DNA of 64,000 nt from positions 46,060 to 110,059 of the forward strand of contig DUBW01000034.1 in assembly GCA_012960135.1 (NCBI GenBank), given 5' to 3'. Positions within the stretch are counted from its first letter, which is position 1; each line of letters starts with the position of its first letter. The notes beneath the pieces are model-generated. The model did no database searches. It was not told the origin of the DNA and saw nothing but the letters and a program-made list of their open reading frames with translations. A program made the position numbers and the translations under genes. This document shows, one piece after another, positions 19,847 through 30,746 of this stretch. This stretch comes from Methyloprofundus sp. GTDB taxonomy: Bacteria > Pseudomonadota > Gammaproteobacteria > Methylococcales > Methylomonadaceae.

Positions 19847-20329
19847 ATGGCTGGAAAAAAATCCAAAAAAAATAAAGCAAACGATAATACCATTGCAAAA
19901 AATCGTTATATTTCACACGAATACTTTATCGAAGAACGCTTTGAAGCAGGACTTGTTCTGGAAGGCTGGGAAGTCAAAAGTATGCGTGAAGGAAAAGTCC
20001 AATTAAAGGAAAGTTATGTGTTTGTGAAAAATGGCGAAGTATGGATCTCCGGGATGCATATATCTGCACTTAACTCTGCATCTACGCATATCACTCCATT
20101 CGCAACAAGAGTGCGAAAACTACTTTTAAACCGCCTGGAAATTAACAAACTAATTGGTAATGTCGAGCGCAAAGGCTATACCCTGGTACCTACTTTTCTA
20201 TACTGGAAAAACAACCGAGTCAAATTAGAAATCGGCCTGGCAAAAGGTAAAAAACTGCACGATAAACGGGCAACCGAAAAAGACCGTGACTGGCAACGCG
20301 AAAAAGCACGTAACTTAAAGCTAAACTGA
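19847..20329 (+). CDS. smpB: SsrA (tmRNA)-binding protein
   Basis: Binds tmRNA and brings it to stalled ribosomes for trans-translation. The 160-residue protein has the beta-barrel core with [24 protein letters not shown] start, [19 protein letters not shown] and the basic C-terminal tail [20 protein letters not shown], which inserts into the mRNA channel. It starts at ATG 19847. No tmRNA gene is seen immediately downstream; it must be elsewhere. Confidence 0.97.
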   Translation: MAGKKSKKNKANDNTIAKNRYISHEYFIEERFEAGLVLEGWEVKSMREGKVQLKESYVFVKNGEVWISGMHISALNSASTHITPFATRVRKLLLNRLEINKLIGNVERKGYTLVPTFLYWKNNRVKLEIGLAKGKKLHDKRATEKDRDWQREKARNLKLN

Positions 20330-20355
20330 GTCTTGGCAAGCATGACACACCCCCC

Positions 20356-20968
20356 AAGCTACTCGATAGTAATCATAGTGTACTGCTAATCATAGATATA
20401 CAAACTAAACTCATCAGCGCTATGCCGGATAATGCTGCACAGGCTATGCTAGAAAACACGCAGCGATTGATGACTGCGGCTAACTTGCTCGACATCCCCA
20501 TTCTGGTTGCTGAATAATATCCCAAGGGCTTAGGCACCTGGAAACAAAAATCCTACCCAAATATTGGACGCTTATTTATTTCCAGGTGCCTTATGTAGTA
20601 CAGTTGAATGCGTGAGCAGCGCTCTAAACCATAACAGCGTTATTATTGAGAAAACCAGCTTCTCTTGCTGTGCTGCGGATAGCTTTATTTCCGCATTACA
20701 TAAAACCGCGCGCAAGCAAATTATTATCGTCGGACAGGAAGCCCATGTCTGTGTATTACAAACGGCACTGGACCTGATTAAGCTAGGCTTTCAAGTACAT
20801 ATCGTAGAAGATGCGGTCTGTTCTCAAAAAACAGAGCATAAAACAAATGCCCTGCAACGGTTGCAGCACTATAGCGCAATCAATAGTAATTTTGAATCGG
20901 TTATATTTGAATGGCTGAAAGATTCTCAGCACGAACACTTTTCAACGATCAGCAAACTACTACGCTAA
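20356..20968 (+). pseudogene. Broken isochorismatase-family hydrolase
   Basis: The first part, from about 20356, reads KLLDSNHSVLLIIDIQTKL ... DIPILVAE, then a TAA at 20515-20517 stands where the family has Gln (E-Q-Y-P-K-G-L-G), followed by YPKGLGTW. After a 60-base palindromic stretch the reading frame changes, and the C-terminal half continues from STVECVSSAL through VIIEKTSFSCC and IIIVGQEAHVCVLQTALDL, which holds the catalytic cysteine region. So there is one nonsense mutation, one frameshift and an apparent insertion. No start codon is visible in the right frame. The intact half alone (ORF from TTG 20564) is unlikely to fold as an enzyme. Confidence 0.85.
20532..20591. repeat. 60-base palindromic insertion in the isochorismatase pseudogene
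   Basis: Perfect 13-base inverted arms, AGGCACCTGGAAA and TTTCCAGGTGCCT, flank a 34-base centre. It interrupts the gene between the codons for GLGT and STVEC, where related proteins have no extra sequence of this kind. It may be a small mobile hairpin or the result of a templated mutation. Confidence 0.65.
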
Positions 20969-20988
20969 CAAGCAAAATAACAACCTTT

Positions 20989-21055
20989 GTAGGGCGCGAC
21001 TTCAGGTTGCCTTAACTAGCCTTTGCAGTAGTAGCGGGCTAAAGCCACTCACTAC
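20989..21055. repeat. GTAGGGCGCGACTT palindromic repeat, diverged two-arm copy
   Basis: Arms GTAGGGCGCGACTTCAGGTTGCC and AGCGGGCTAAAGCCACTCACTAC share the GTAG/CTAC ends and the GC-rich centre of the repeat family but are diverged. It lies between the isochorismatase remnant and the HopJ-family gene. Related to the single arm at 48.05 kb (GTAGGGCGCGGCTTTAGCCCGCG). Confidence 0.7.
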
Positions 21056-21100
21056 AAAGCATAACAAAAAAACTCATATCCATTCACTAACTTATATCTT

Positions 21101-21454
21101 ATGTCTCTAAATACATTTATCAGCAGCGTAAAATCAAACCAGCCTGTCAGCTTTGATGAAACCATGGCTATCATCAATGAATTTTACACATACACACCCA
21201 CAACTTTTACCAACGGCTTAGGCGATCAGACGGTGATTAATGCCGCCGGTAGCAACGAAGGCTCTTGTAAAATTTTTGCCTTTGCCCAGCTTAATCAACT
21301 TGACCAACAGCAGACCTTAGAATTGTTTGGTGAACATTATCAGGATGTTCTACAAGATCCCGACGGTAGCAGCCATCAGAATATTAGAAAATTTATGCAC
21401 TCTGGCTGGACAGGTATCCAGCTGGCTAACCCTGATGCGCTAGTCATTAAATAG
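21101..21454 (+). CDS. HopJ-family protein
   Basis: A 117-residue soluble acidic protein related to the family named after the Pseudomonas type III effector HopJ. Typical segments are FDETMAIINEFYTYTPTTFTNG near the start and HQNIRKFMHSGWTGIQ near the end. Despite the name, members are common in free-living bacteria without type III secretion, so a housekeeping role is more likely and the function is unknown. The next gene begins 13 bases downstream, so the two are probably co-transcribed. Confidence 0.85.
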   Translation: MSLNTFISSVKSNQPVSFDETMAIINEFYTYTPTTFTNGLGDQTVINAAGSNEGSCKIFAFAQLNQLDQQQTLELFGEHYQDVLQDPDGSSHQNIRKFMHSGWTGIQLANPDALVIK

Positions 21455-21467
21455 TCCTGAAATAAGC

Positions 21468-22523
21468 ATGCCTAAACAAGTAGACTACCTGATTATCGGC
21501 CAGGGACTAGCAGGTAGTTTACTCAGCTGGGAATTAATTCAACAGGGTTCTAGCATCCTGTTGATTGATAACCAACAAACAAGCGCGTCTCAAATTGCAG
21601 CAGGACTCATCAATCCCATCACCGGAATGCGCTTAGTCAAGAGCCGTGACATCGCCACTCTGCTCCCTTGTGCAACACAAACCTACCAGGAACTAAGCCT
21701 GTTTTTCAAACAGGATTTTTATATCGAAAAACCCATGTTGCGCATTTTGCGCAATGAAAAAGAAGCTCATAAATTTCATCAGCGCATCCAAAATCAAGAC
21801 TACCGTCATTATCTACAAACAGAATTAAGGCCCGCAACTGAATCAATTCAAGCGCCCCTGGGCATGATGCAGCAAAAACAGACAGGCTATCTATTAACGC
21901 AAAAATTACTAAGCTGCCTGAAAAACTTTCTGCAAGAAAAACAGTCTTATCGAGCCACTCAGTTTGAATATCAGGATCTACAGATAAATAATGGTGTCCA
22001 TTGGCAAGACATTAGCGCAAAAAAAATTATCTTTTGTGAAGGATATCAGGCAATCCATAACCCCTGGTTTAACTATTTACCCTTTCAATTAGCAAAAGGG
22101 GAAATATTAACCCTGACCGCCAAACAAATACTACCGTCAACCATGTTAAATTATGGACACTGGTTCATCCCGCTAAATAAATATCAATTCCGTACCGGGG
22201 CAACATTTGATAGCATTAATCTCAATACTACCCCTACCATTGCCGGAAAAAATAGTTTAATTGCTACCCTAACCCAAATACTGCCATCACTCGACTCAGC
22301 CACCCTTAGCTCTCACCAGGCCAATATCCGCCCGACCACTCTGGATAAAGCACCCTTTATTGGACTACATCCCGAACATCCAAACCTAGCTATTTTTAAT
22401 GGTTTTGGCGCAAAAGGCAGTTTGCAAATTCCTTATTACAGTAAGCACTTTGTCCAGAATTTATTAAATAAGCGCCCAATTACAGCTGAGGTTGACTGCC
22501 GCCGCCATGCTTTAAAAACTTGA
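21468..22523 (+). CDS. FAD-dependent oxidoreductase (DAO fold)
   Basis: A 351-residue flavoprotein. The N-terminal dinucleotide-binding motif is GQGLAGSLLSWELIQQG, followed by the family-typical SQIAAGLINPITGMRLVKS; a late conserved piece is ATLSSHQANIRPTTLDKAPFIG broken as RPTTLDKAPFIG and NGFGAKGSLQIPYY. It resembles the MnmC C-terminal oxidoreductase and glycine oxidase-like enzymes but lacks the methyltransferase half of MnmC. The substrate is unknown. Confidence 0.83.
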   Translation: MPKQVDYLIIGQGLAGSLLSWELIQQGSSILLIDNQQTSASQIAAGLINPITGMRLVKSRDIATLLPCATQTYQELSLFFKQDFYIEKPMLRILRNEKEAHKFHQRIQNQDYRHYLQTELRPATESIQAPLGMMQQKQTGYLLTQKLLSCLKNFLQEKQSYRATQFEYQDLQINNGVHWQDISAKKIIFCEGYQAIHNPWFNYLPFQLAKGEILTLTAKQILPSTMLNYGHWFIPLNKYQFRTGATFDSINLNTTPTIAGKNSLIATLTQILPSLDSATLSSHQANIRPTTLDKAPFIGLHPEHPNLAIFNGFGAKGSLQIPYYSKHFVQNLLNKRPITAEVDCRRHALKT

Positions 22524-22545
22524 AATGCTCACCAACCGGTATAGC

Positions 22546-23379
22546 TTAGTCTGCTGTTGCAGCTGGAAAGAAACAACGACTTATAGGAGGAACATGCCCA
22601 TCCAGTAATTTGGTTAGTATCGTTCCGCTTCCTGTCACTGCACCTATAGCTAAACGTGTCCCCGTGGATACGCTATCTCCTCCGCTACTATCTCCCTGTA
22701 CACCACAATACTGATCAAAAAATTCACGATCACAATCAGCCGGACCGATAAACTGAAATCCAATCTGAGCTGAGGCTGCTATAGGGCAGGAACAGACGAC
22801 CTCATCTTCACTAACCGCCCCTAAAAAAGGCCAACTTGTACCTGCCGTGCCTTTGAAACACAGCCCGCCATCACATTGAGCCGATAAATTACCAGCACCT
22901 GGACAGGTATAAATGGCAAGTGCCCCTGGACCTTCATAATCCTTTTTCAGTTGCTCTGGAGAAGAGAAAGTACTAACAAGAAAATCACCTTTACCAGAGA
23001 CTTTCATAAGATCACAAACATCTCCTGCAATGGGACCGGGTGCCGGCGGTGTATTTTTGGTGTAGAAAAAGGGGAGTGAAATACTTTTCCCTAGCTTCTG
23101 CTCACACTTGCAATAAGCCACATTATCAATGGTAAAGCACTGTGCTGCCGCGCAAAGAGCGTATTCCTGAGGTTGATCTGTCTCAGCATCAGGGCAAATC
23201 TTGAACACAGCAGGTCGACCATTCCAGACTTCCAGACCCAATTCTTGAGCCTCTACCCGTTCCTCAGCCGTTAATTGTTGTTGCGCTTGAATGAGCGGTG
23301 AAAACAGCACACTTACACAAATAAACATAGCAATCTTAAGTCCTAACAAAAACATCTTCATATCCATCACCTTAATCAA
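22546..23379 (-). CDS. Secreted cysteine-rich protein of unknown function
   Basis: A 277-residue protein not recognised as a known family. It has an N-terminal signal sequence (hydrophobic stretch FLLGLKIAMFICVSVLF, likely cleavage after IQA) and about 16 cysteines spread over the mature part, e.g. CAAAQCF, AYCKCEQ, AQCDGGLCF and VVCSCP. The paired pattern appears twice (C-x-C near residues 110 and 195, each preceded by a C-x5-C), suggesting an internal duplication of a disulfide-rich unit. The C-terminus has a Gly/Ser-rich segment and a weak hydrophobic stretch. It stands alone, convergent with the oxidoreductase gene. Confidence 0.7.
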   Translation of the reverse strand: MIKVMDMKMFLLGLKIAMFICVSVLFSPLIQAQQQLTAEERVEAQELGLEVWNGRPAVFKICPDAETDQPQEYALCAAAQCFTIDNVAYCKCEQKLGKSISLPFFYTKNTPPAPGPIAGDVCDLMKVSGKGDFLVSTFSSPEQLKKDYEGPGALAIYTCPGAGNLSAQCDGGLCFKGTAGTSWPFLGAVSEDEVVCSCPIAASAQIGFQFIGPADCDREFFDQYCGVQGDSSGGDSVSTGTRLAIGAVTGSGTILTKLLDGHVPPISRCFFPAATAD

Positions 23380-23490
23380 CTAAAAAATAATATATCCTGA
23401 ATTCGTATAATAATGCTAGCTATACAGAATAATCAAGGCTCTATCTTAATCTAGGGAAATATTTGTCTGGACAGTGGGGGTCACTTTAAT

Positions 23491-23805
23491 GTACCGATTG
23501 AAATTGGTACATCAGGTGAAAAAGGTCACCAATCAGGTTGGGATAGTGTTGCTAATTTAGCCACATCTCCAGATGGTAAATTGATTATCATTGAAGATCA
23601 CAAACCATCTGATATCTGATTTACAGGTAAAGACCATAATCAAGATGGCCTGGCTGATGCGGCTTGGTTATTTGGTTCGTTAACTGATCCAGGCGCTGAA
23701 GGCACGGGCATTTACTTTAGTAAAGATCCTAAAAAAATGTTTGTTAATATTCAGCATTCTGTTAAACCAGATGGTGATGCATCATGGGCAACTACTAAAC
23801 ACTAA
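23491..23805 (+). pseudogene. C-terminal remnant of a PhoX/DUF839-like phosphatase
   Basis: The reading frame runs VPIEIGTSGEKGHQSGWDSVANL ... split by a TGA at 23617-23619 (DI*FTGKD, probably a former Trp), then GLADAAWLFGSLTDP and KKMFVNIQHSVKPDGDASW before a TAA. The F-V-N-I-Q-H segment close to the C-terminus is typical of alkaline phosphatases of the PhoX/DUF839 family. The N-terminal three quarters of such a protein is missing, so this is the tail of a decayed gene. A strong terminator directly follows, presumably the original one. Confidence 0.75.
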
Positions 23806-23813
23806 GCACAGTT

Positions 23814-23853
23814 GCAAAAAAAGGGCTACTCTTGTTAAGAGCAGCCCTTTTTT
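23814..23853 (+). terminator. Rho-independent terminator after the PhoX-like remnant
   Basis: AAAGGGCT-a-CTCTT-gtt-AAGAG-c-AGCCCTTT followed by a run of T: a 13-pair stem with one symmetric internal mismatch. It begins eight bases after the pseudogene stop. Confidence 0.92.
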
Positions 23854-24000
23854 ATTTTCGGCTTATAGTACTTTAAATCTGGACTGATAATAATAGAAAA
23901 GTTTTCACAGTGGTAAAAGAGTCACACAAAAATTGAGCTTTACGATTTTCAATCGGTATGGCCCCTTTTGTTTCTCTTTTTTGTAAAAAATTAAATACAA

Positions 24001-24033
24001 CAACTTAGAATTTAACTATAAAACTCTAAGTTG
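24001..24033 (-). terminator. Probable terminator of the adhC-fghA operon
   Basis: Inverted arms CAACTTAGA and TCTAAGTTG around a 15-base loop, 21 bases beyond the fghA stop. On the minus strand the stem is followed by an A/T-rich tract with a run of T. Confidence 0.65.
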
Positions 24034-24053
24034 TTTAACGGCTATTACCTAAT

Positions 24054-24890
24054 TTATTTAGCCCAAGAATTTTTATGGAATTCTAAATGCGAATTGATAA
24101 AAGTAGAGATAAAGTAATAGCTGTGATCATATCCCTCTCTAAAATTAACACTCAGCACTTGCTTCTGTTCAGCGCAGCAGTCTGAAAAATTATCCGTTAA
24201 CAATTCTTTTTCTAAGAACTCATCTGCTTGGCCTTGGTCAATTAAAATTGAGTGAGGGTGTTTATGGTCAGATTTTATTAGCTCACAAGCATCATATTGT
24301 GCGTATTCTGATTTGTCACTTAAGTAGCCAGCAAATGCCTTTTGTCCCCAAGGGCAGTTCATGGGATTAACGATCGGTGAGAATGCAGAAATAGATGCAA
24401 ATTGTGTCGGTAAAGTTAAACCTAAAACAAGTGCACCATGCCCACCCATAGAATGACCTGAAATAGATATTTTAGTTTTATCTATTTTAAAGTTCTTCGT
24501 TAATACATCTATAATTTCTTTAGAAATATAATCAAACATCTTGTAATGTTGATCATAACCCTCAGTCGTTGCATTTAGATAAAAACCAGCCCCTGAACCA
24601 AAATCCCAAGATTCATGCTCTTCGGGAAGGTCTAATCCTCTAGGCGATGTGTCTGGGCAAATAACCATCATGTTATTTTCAGATAAATACTTTTGAGCAC
24701 TTGCTTTAGTGATGAAGTTTTCTTCATTACATGTTAAGCCTGACAACCAAATCAAACAACCGTCAGGCTTATTACCTGGCGGCATGTAAACTGAGAAATT
24801 CATTTTAGTTGTAGTGATTTCTGAGTCATGCTGATAAAAAGCAGTTTCTCCGTCAAACGACTTATTCGCTTTTAATTTTTCTATATTCAC
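24054..24890 (-). CDS. fghA: S-formylglutathione hydrolase
   Basis: Hydrolyses S-formylglutathione to formate and glutathione, second step of glutathione-dependent formaldehyde oxidation. The 278-residue esterase has the nucleophile motif GHSMGGHGAL (about residue 146), WLSGLTCNEENF near the oxyanion region, and the C-terminal catalytic His in EGYDHSYYF. It starts ten bases after the stop of the dehydrogenase gene, so the pair is an operon carrying both enzyme steps. Confidence 0.96.
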   Translation of the reverse strand: MNIEKLKANKSFDGETAFYQHDSEITTTKMNFSVYMPPGNKPDGCLIWLSGLTCNEENFITKASAQKYLSENNMMVICPDTSPRGLDLPEEHESWDFGSGAGFYLNATTEGYDQHYKMFDYISKEIIDVLTKNFKIDKTKISISGHSMGGHGALVLGLTLPTQFASISAFSPIVNPMNCPWGQKAFAGYLSDKSEYAQYDACELIKSDHKHPHSILIDQGQADEFLEKELLTDNFSDCCAEQKQVLSVNFREGYDHSYYFISTFINSHLEFHKNSWAK

Positions 24891-24899
24891 AATATTTCC

Positions 24900-26876
<1,977 letters not shown>

Positions 26877-28118
26877 ATGAAACAGATCAGATTATTTTGT
26901 TTATTAATAGTTTCGGGGGTTTGCGGAGCGTGCAGTATAGCAAACGCAGAAACCCCAGCAGCAGCCTGTGCGATTGCAGATCATGATCTACAGGTATCAA
27001 TGCCCTGTGTAGTATTCAACGGCGTCCATTACAAGGCCAACCTAAAACGGATAACACACCCCAGGGATATAGATGGACTCTACTGGACCTTAGGTGATAA
27101 TTATGAAGAAGTTAGCAGCACCGTTACGACATCACCTAAGCAATTTGTCTACTTTATGGATAATTTCACACTAGTAAATGTCGCTGCAACAAATAGTCAA
27201 TTTGCCGTCATTGGCGAAACCGTTGCAACATCACGGTCAACACTCACTGAGAATGGGCGAGTTGTAGGCACACAAACTGAATTTAACGGTACCTCTCAAA
27301 TTACCTGGACCAAAGACCTTAAGTCCCTCTTTAATAGTTCCCCTCCTCTTCTTAAAACAATACAAAACCGAAAGGCATTTGCGCTTCAGATACTCGTAGC
27401 TTCCGGCATCACCGTTGATGCAAAGAACACGCCTAGCGGTGGTTTTCCTATTGCAGACAACGGCCTAACTCTTGTGGGCGGTTATGTCCTCTACACCCAG
27501 GATATCGAGGGACCAGTAGATATTCCTGAGGATACCGCAGCTGCTATCACTTCTGTTATGTGGGCTTCTCGTGTTATCCTTGGATCTAATATGAATATCA
27601 TTCCAGTTCCGGCAAGCGCATTAATAAAAGTAGACGCCTCCAAATGGGATCTTAAAACTGTCATGAAGGGCAATTCAAACGACAAGTACCTTACATACCT
27701 ATATCACGAGTTTAGGCTTAATGATCAGAATCAAGCTTCGCTTATTGCAAACCAGATAGATCTTTTTTCCTTTCTACACCTTGCCAAAGCTGACGGCCAC
27801 CCACTGATTGATGGGGTCCTTTTACAGCAGTATTCAATTCACGGCACTGATTTTGTTAACTGCGATGCACCTCCTGGGGCTTTGTCTGCAGACACACCTG
27901 CCTTCTATGACCAAAGCCTGCCGTATGCACTTATGTCTGCACACGATAACCCCGCACAACTCTTCATCGGCACGAACCCAGATTGCGATACCTTAACTAA
28001 GCCATGGAAAAGTTATTACAACGGAAGTATGCCCTTCTTGGCTGGCGTGTACTGGCCCGGCGATGTTGACAACGAGTTTCGCCCTAAGAATTACCTAGTA
28101 CCTACTCAGCGTAAATAA
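26877..28118 (+). CDS. Secreted protein of unknown function
   Basis: A 413-residue protein that was not recognised. It begins with a signal peptide (IRLFCLLIVSGVCGACSIANA), in which GVCGAC could also be a lipobox, so it may be a lipoprotein. The mature region has few cysteines, no membrane helix and no obvious catalytic motif; it contains the segments FVYFMDNFTLVNVAATNSQF and KPWKSYYNGSMPFLAGVYWP. A GGAG ribosome-binding site is placed correctly before ATG 26877. It is a single gene between a long empty region and insertion-sequence debris, so transfer is possible. Confidence 0.7.
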   Translation: MKQIRLFCLLIVSGVCGACSIANAETPAAACAIADHDLQVSMPCVVFNGVHYKANLKRITHPRDIDGLYWTLGDNYEEVSSTVTTSPKQFVYFMDNFTLVNVAATNSQFAVIGETVATSRSTLTENGRVVGTQTEFNGTSQITWTKDLKSLFNSSPPLLKTIQNRKAFALQILVASGITVDAKNTPSGGFPIADNGLTLVGGYVLYTQDIEGPVDIPEDTAAAITSVMWASRVILGSNMNIIPVPASALIKVDASKWDLKTVMKGNSNDKYLTYLYHEFRLNDQNQASLIANQIDLFSFLHLAKADGHPLIDGVLLQQYSIHGTDFVNCDAPPGALSADTPAFYDQSLPYALMSAHDNPAQLFIGTNPDCDTLTKPWKSYYNGSMPFLAGVYWPGDVDNEFRPKNYLVPTQRK

Positions 28119-28199
28119 AATAGTTCTTGACAGGGTTTTAGCCAGAATTTTGATTTTTTTAGTTAACTAGGTGCTAGCTGATAAATAGCCTGTTTATTG

Positions 28200-28414
28200 G
28201 TAAGCGTCAATTAAAGTACACATTCTAAACCACTTTAAAAAAGCGCAAACTAATACCTTCACTTAACTCCGGGGGCATTTATGAGTCCATCTCAAAATAA
28301 AGCGGCCATGCAAGACCATATACCGCAAAGGCAAGCCAGTCGTTTAACTCAGGCCGAGTATTGCAAAGTCCATAATATCAAGCCGTATATATTTAGTTAC
28401 TACAAAAATAAATT
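28200..28414 (+). mobile_element. IS66-family left end with truncated accessory gene
   Basis: The stretch begins GTAAGCGTCAA, matching the GTAAGCG terminal sequence typical of IS66 elements. At ATG 28281 a small gene starts that resembles the IS66 accessory protein TnpA: QASRLTQAEYCKVHNIKPY-IFSYYKNKL. It is cut off after NKL by the end of a second element, so neither tnpB nor tnpC is present here. Confidence 0.7.
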
Positions 28415-29162
28415 GGCTGTATGTGAAATACAGTGGGTAATCAAACTTCATTTTCCCACAGAGAAAGTAAATCATATTGATAAAGTTGTTAATATTGCGA
28501 TAACCCCTAGCGCGTCTTTTGGCTAATTCTACCTTGCTATTAATGCCTTCCAATATACCGTTTGTGATGTGTGATTCAACGAAGTGAATAATGCCAGAAA
28601 ATGCGCTTTAACTGTTTTTGTAAAGGTCAAGAAGGCCGGTATTTTAGGAACCTCTCCTTCGTTGCTCCTCTGCTTCAGGAAGGCGCATGCTCTTTACTCT
28701 CATCTTTACGTACTTCACCCATAGCCTCGTTGAGTAATTTGACCACATGAAACCAGCCGAAAGTAATTTCTGTGACCGGAAAGTAGCCGACTGCGCCAGC
28801 AATAAAAGCGGATGAAAGATCCATGTTCAGCCGCGGGTCGACACCTAGCATCTCGGCGACACGATTCACCGGTATTTCTCGCTCAATCAAGGCTATTGCA
28901 AACACCTCAAACAAAAGGGTAATGTTGCCATTCTCGCTCCACTTTATCATGCACCGGACAGGGTACACCGGTCTCATCAGGGAATCGTGCCCCCCTGCAG
29001 AAAAACCTAACTGTATATGGAGTTCTTTTGATTTGGATTCGTCGGAAACAAATGAAATATTTTCCACTTACCAAGGAGCTTGTAGACCAAGGGCCATACT
29101 AAATATAGTGGCACTATTCATCTTTGTATTATCGCGTTACCCACTACGATTTAGATAGAGCC
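28415..29162 (-). mobile_element. Deleted ISL3-family insertion sequence inserted in the IS66 remnant
   Basis: Both ends carry an imperfect inverted repeat of about 26 bases: GGCTGTATGTGAAATACAGT at the left and, read from the right end, GGCTCTATCTAAATCGTAGT, each followed by GGGTAA. Inside, on the minus strand, are transposase fragments in different frames: an N-terminal/middle part (29067-28675, with VNRVAEMLGV and EITFGWFHVVKLLNEAMGEVR) and a C-terminal part (about 28600-28440, ITNGILEGINSKVELAKRRA followed by RGYRNINNFINMIYFLCGK). The whole is 748 bases, about half of a normal ISL3 element, so it is internally deleted and inactive. No matching 8-base target duplication is visible. Confidence 0.8.
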
Positions 29163-29204
29163 CAAAAGAATAGTCATCCCTAGTCCCTTGTTCCTTTATC
29201 AATC

Positions 29205-29234
29205 GGGGTTTGATCTTCACGACGATCAAACCCC
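29205..29234. terminator. Hairpin after the ISL3 remnant
   Basis: Perfect 11-base stem GGGGTTTGATC / GATCAAACCCC with an eight-base loop, followed on the plus strand by GTTT. It could end transcription from the insertion-sequence area before the CNNM-family gene; the T-run is short, so function is moderate. Confidence 0.6.
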
Positions 29235-29498
29235 GTTTAGCAAGAAATTAATCATGTAGAATAAATCGCAAAATTATTTGCTCTTAGTAAGTGTTTAATG
29301 CCTACATTTTTTATAGCAGCTCAAATAGATAGCATGGAAATATCTAAAAATTAAACTTATTTATCATTAAGTTAGGAAAATAAAATCCTATAAATTAAAC
29401 GGCCAACCTATTCTGTTGTTACTTTTACGCAAGCGAAACTTGACAATATTTTTTCATCGTAGAAACTATACCCATCTCAACTAATATAATATCCCCTT

Positions 29499-30746
29499 TT
29501 GAACGACATACCTCTTAGTATCCTTTTTGGTGCACTCGCCGCTTTACTACTTTTATCCGCATTTTTCTCAAGCTCAGAAACTGCGCTAATGACCCTCAAC
29601 CGTTACCGCTTGCAACACCTGGTAAAGCAAGGGCACAAAAGCGCAAAAAAAGCGCACCGTTTATTAAAACGTCCGGATCGTCTTCTTGGGTTAATCCTGT
29701 TAGGTAATAATTTCGTCAATATTCTGGCTTCTTCTCTGGCAACGGTTATTGGTTTGCGTCTTATGGGCGATGAAGGAATCGCAGTAGCTGCAGGCATTCT
29801 AACCCTTGTTGTATTAATCTTTTCAGAAGTAGCACCGAAAACTCTTGCTGCGCTTAAACCTGAATTAATCGCATTTCCAGCTTCCTGGGTTTATACCCCG
29901 TTATTAAAGCTGTTTTATCCGATCGTATGGTTCGTTAACCTGATTGCCAATGGTTTTTTACGTATTTTTGGCATTAAAGCGAGCGAACATAACCATACAA
30001 CACTTAATAAAGACGAGCTTAAAAGTATCGTTTCCGAGACTGATTCGATTATGCCGGATAAATATAAAAATATTTTACTAGGCATTATTGATTTGGAAAA
30101 TGCGACTGTCGAAGACATCATGACTCCGCGCAATGAAATTGTCGGTATCAACATAGAAGACCCGACTGAAGAAATCATTCAGCAACTTAAAAATAGTCCA
30201 CATACCCGCATCCCCGTATACAAGGAAAGTATCGACCGCGTTATTGGTTTCTTGCATTTACGCACCATTATGACCCAACTTTTTAATTCCGAAAATTTCA
30301 CCAAGCAAGATATAACCAATCACCTGATTACTCCGGTTTTTATCCCAGAAACTACCCCACTACATAAGCAAATTCAAAGCTTTAAAGTTGACAAGATGCG
30401 TATAGGTCTGGCGGTTGATGAATATGGAGATGTACAAGGGCTGGTTAGCATGGATGACTTGTTACAAGGTATCGTCGGTGAAATCATGACCGAAGAGGCT
30501 GATGTTAAAACCTATGCTGACGGGAGTTATCTTGTTGATGGCAGTGTCACAATCCGCGAACTTAACCGTATTACCCACTGGAACCTTCCTACCGAAGGTC
30601 CGAAAACTATCAATGGTTTAATTATTGAGTTTATGGAGACCATTCCCCAGGAAGGCACTAACCTTATTATGCATGACCAGCATCTAGAAATTATTGCCCG
30701 CAATAAGCACGCAATTACTCAGGTTAAATTTTTACCTATAAAATAA
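29499..30746 (+). CDS. CNNM/CorC-family (HlyC/CorC) membrane protein
   Basis: A 415-residue protein with an N-terminal DUF21 (CNNM) membrane domain of three to four helices (about 1-160: SILFGALAALLLLSAFFSSSE), a cytoplasmic CBS pair (about 185-320: VEDIMTPRNEIVGI and GLAVDEYGDVQGLVSMDDLL) and a C-terminal CorC_HlyC domain. It resembles E. coli YfjD and other magnesium/cobalt-export-linked proteins. The best start is TTG at 29499 (MNDIPLSILFGA); no ATG with the correct hydrophobic start is available. Confidence 0.9.
   Translation: MNDIPLSILFGALAALLLLSAFFSSSETALMTLNRYRLQHLVKQGHKSAKKAHRLLKRPDRLLGLILLGNNFVNILASSLATVIGLRLMGDEGIAVAAGILTLVVLIFSEVAPKTLAALKPELIAFPASWVYTPLLKLFYPIVWFVNLIANGFLRIFGIKASEHNHTTLNKDELKSIVSETDSIMPDKYKNILLGIIDLENATVEDIMTPRNEIVGINIEDPTEEIIQQLKNSPHTRIPVYKESIDRVIGFLHLRTIMTQLFNSENFTKQDITNHLITPVFIPETTPLHKQIQSFKVDKMRIGLAVDEYGDVQGLVSMDDLLQGIVGEIMTEEADVKTYADGSYLVDGSVTIRELNRITHWNLPTEGPKTINGLIIEFMETIPQEGTNLIMHDQHLEIIARNKHAITQVKFLPIK

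Noticed and set aside
20330..20400. tmRNA gene next to smpB.
   Set aside because: No tmRNA-like acceptor arm or tag sequence was found in the downstream bases.
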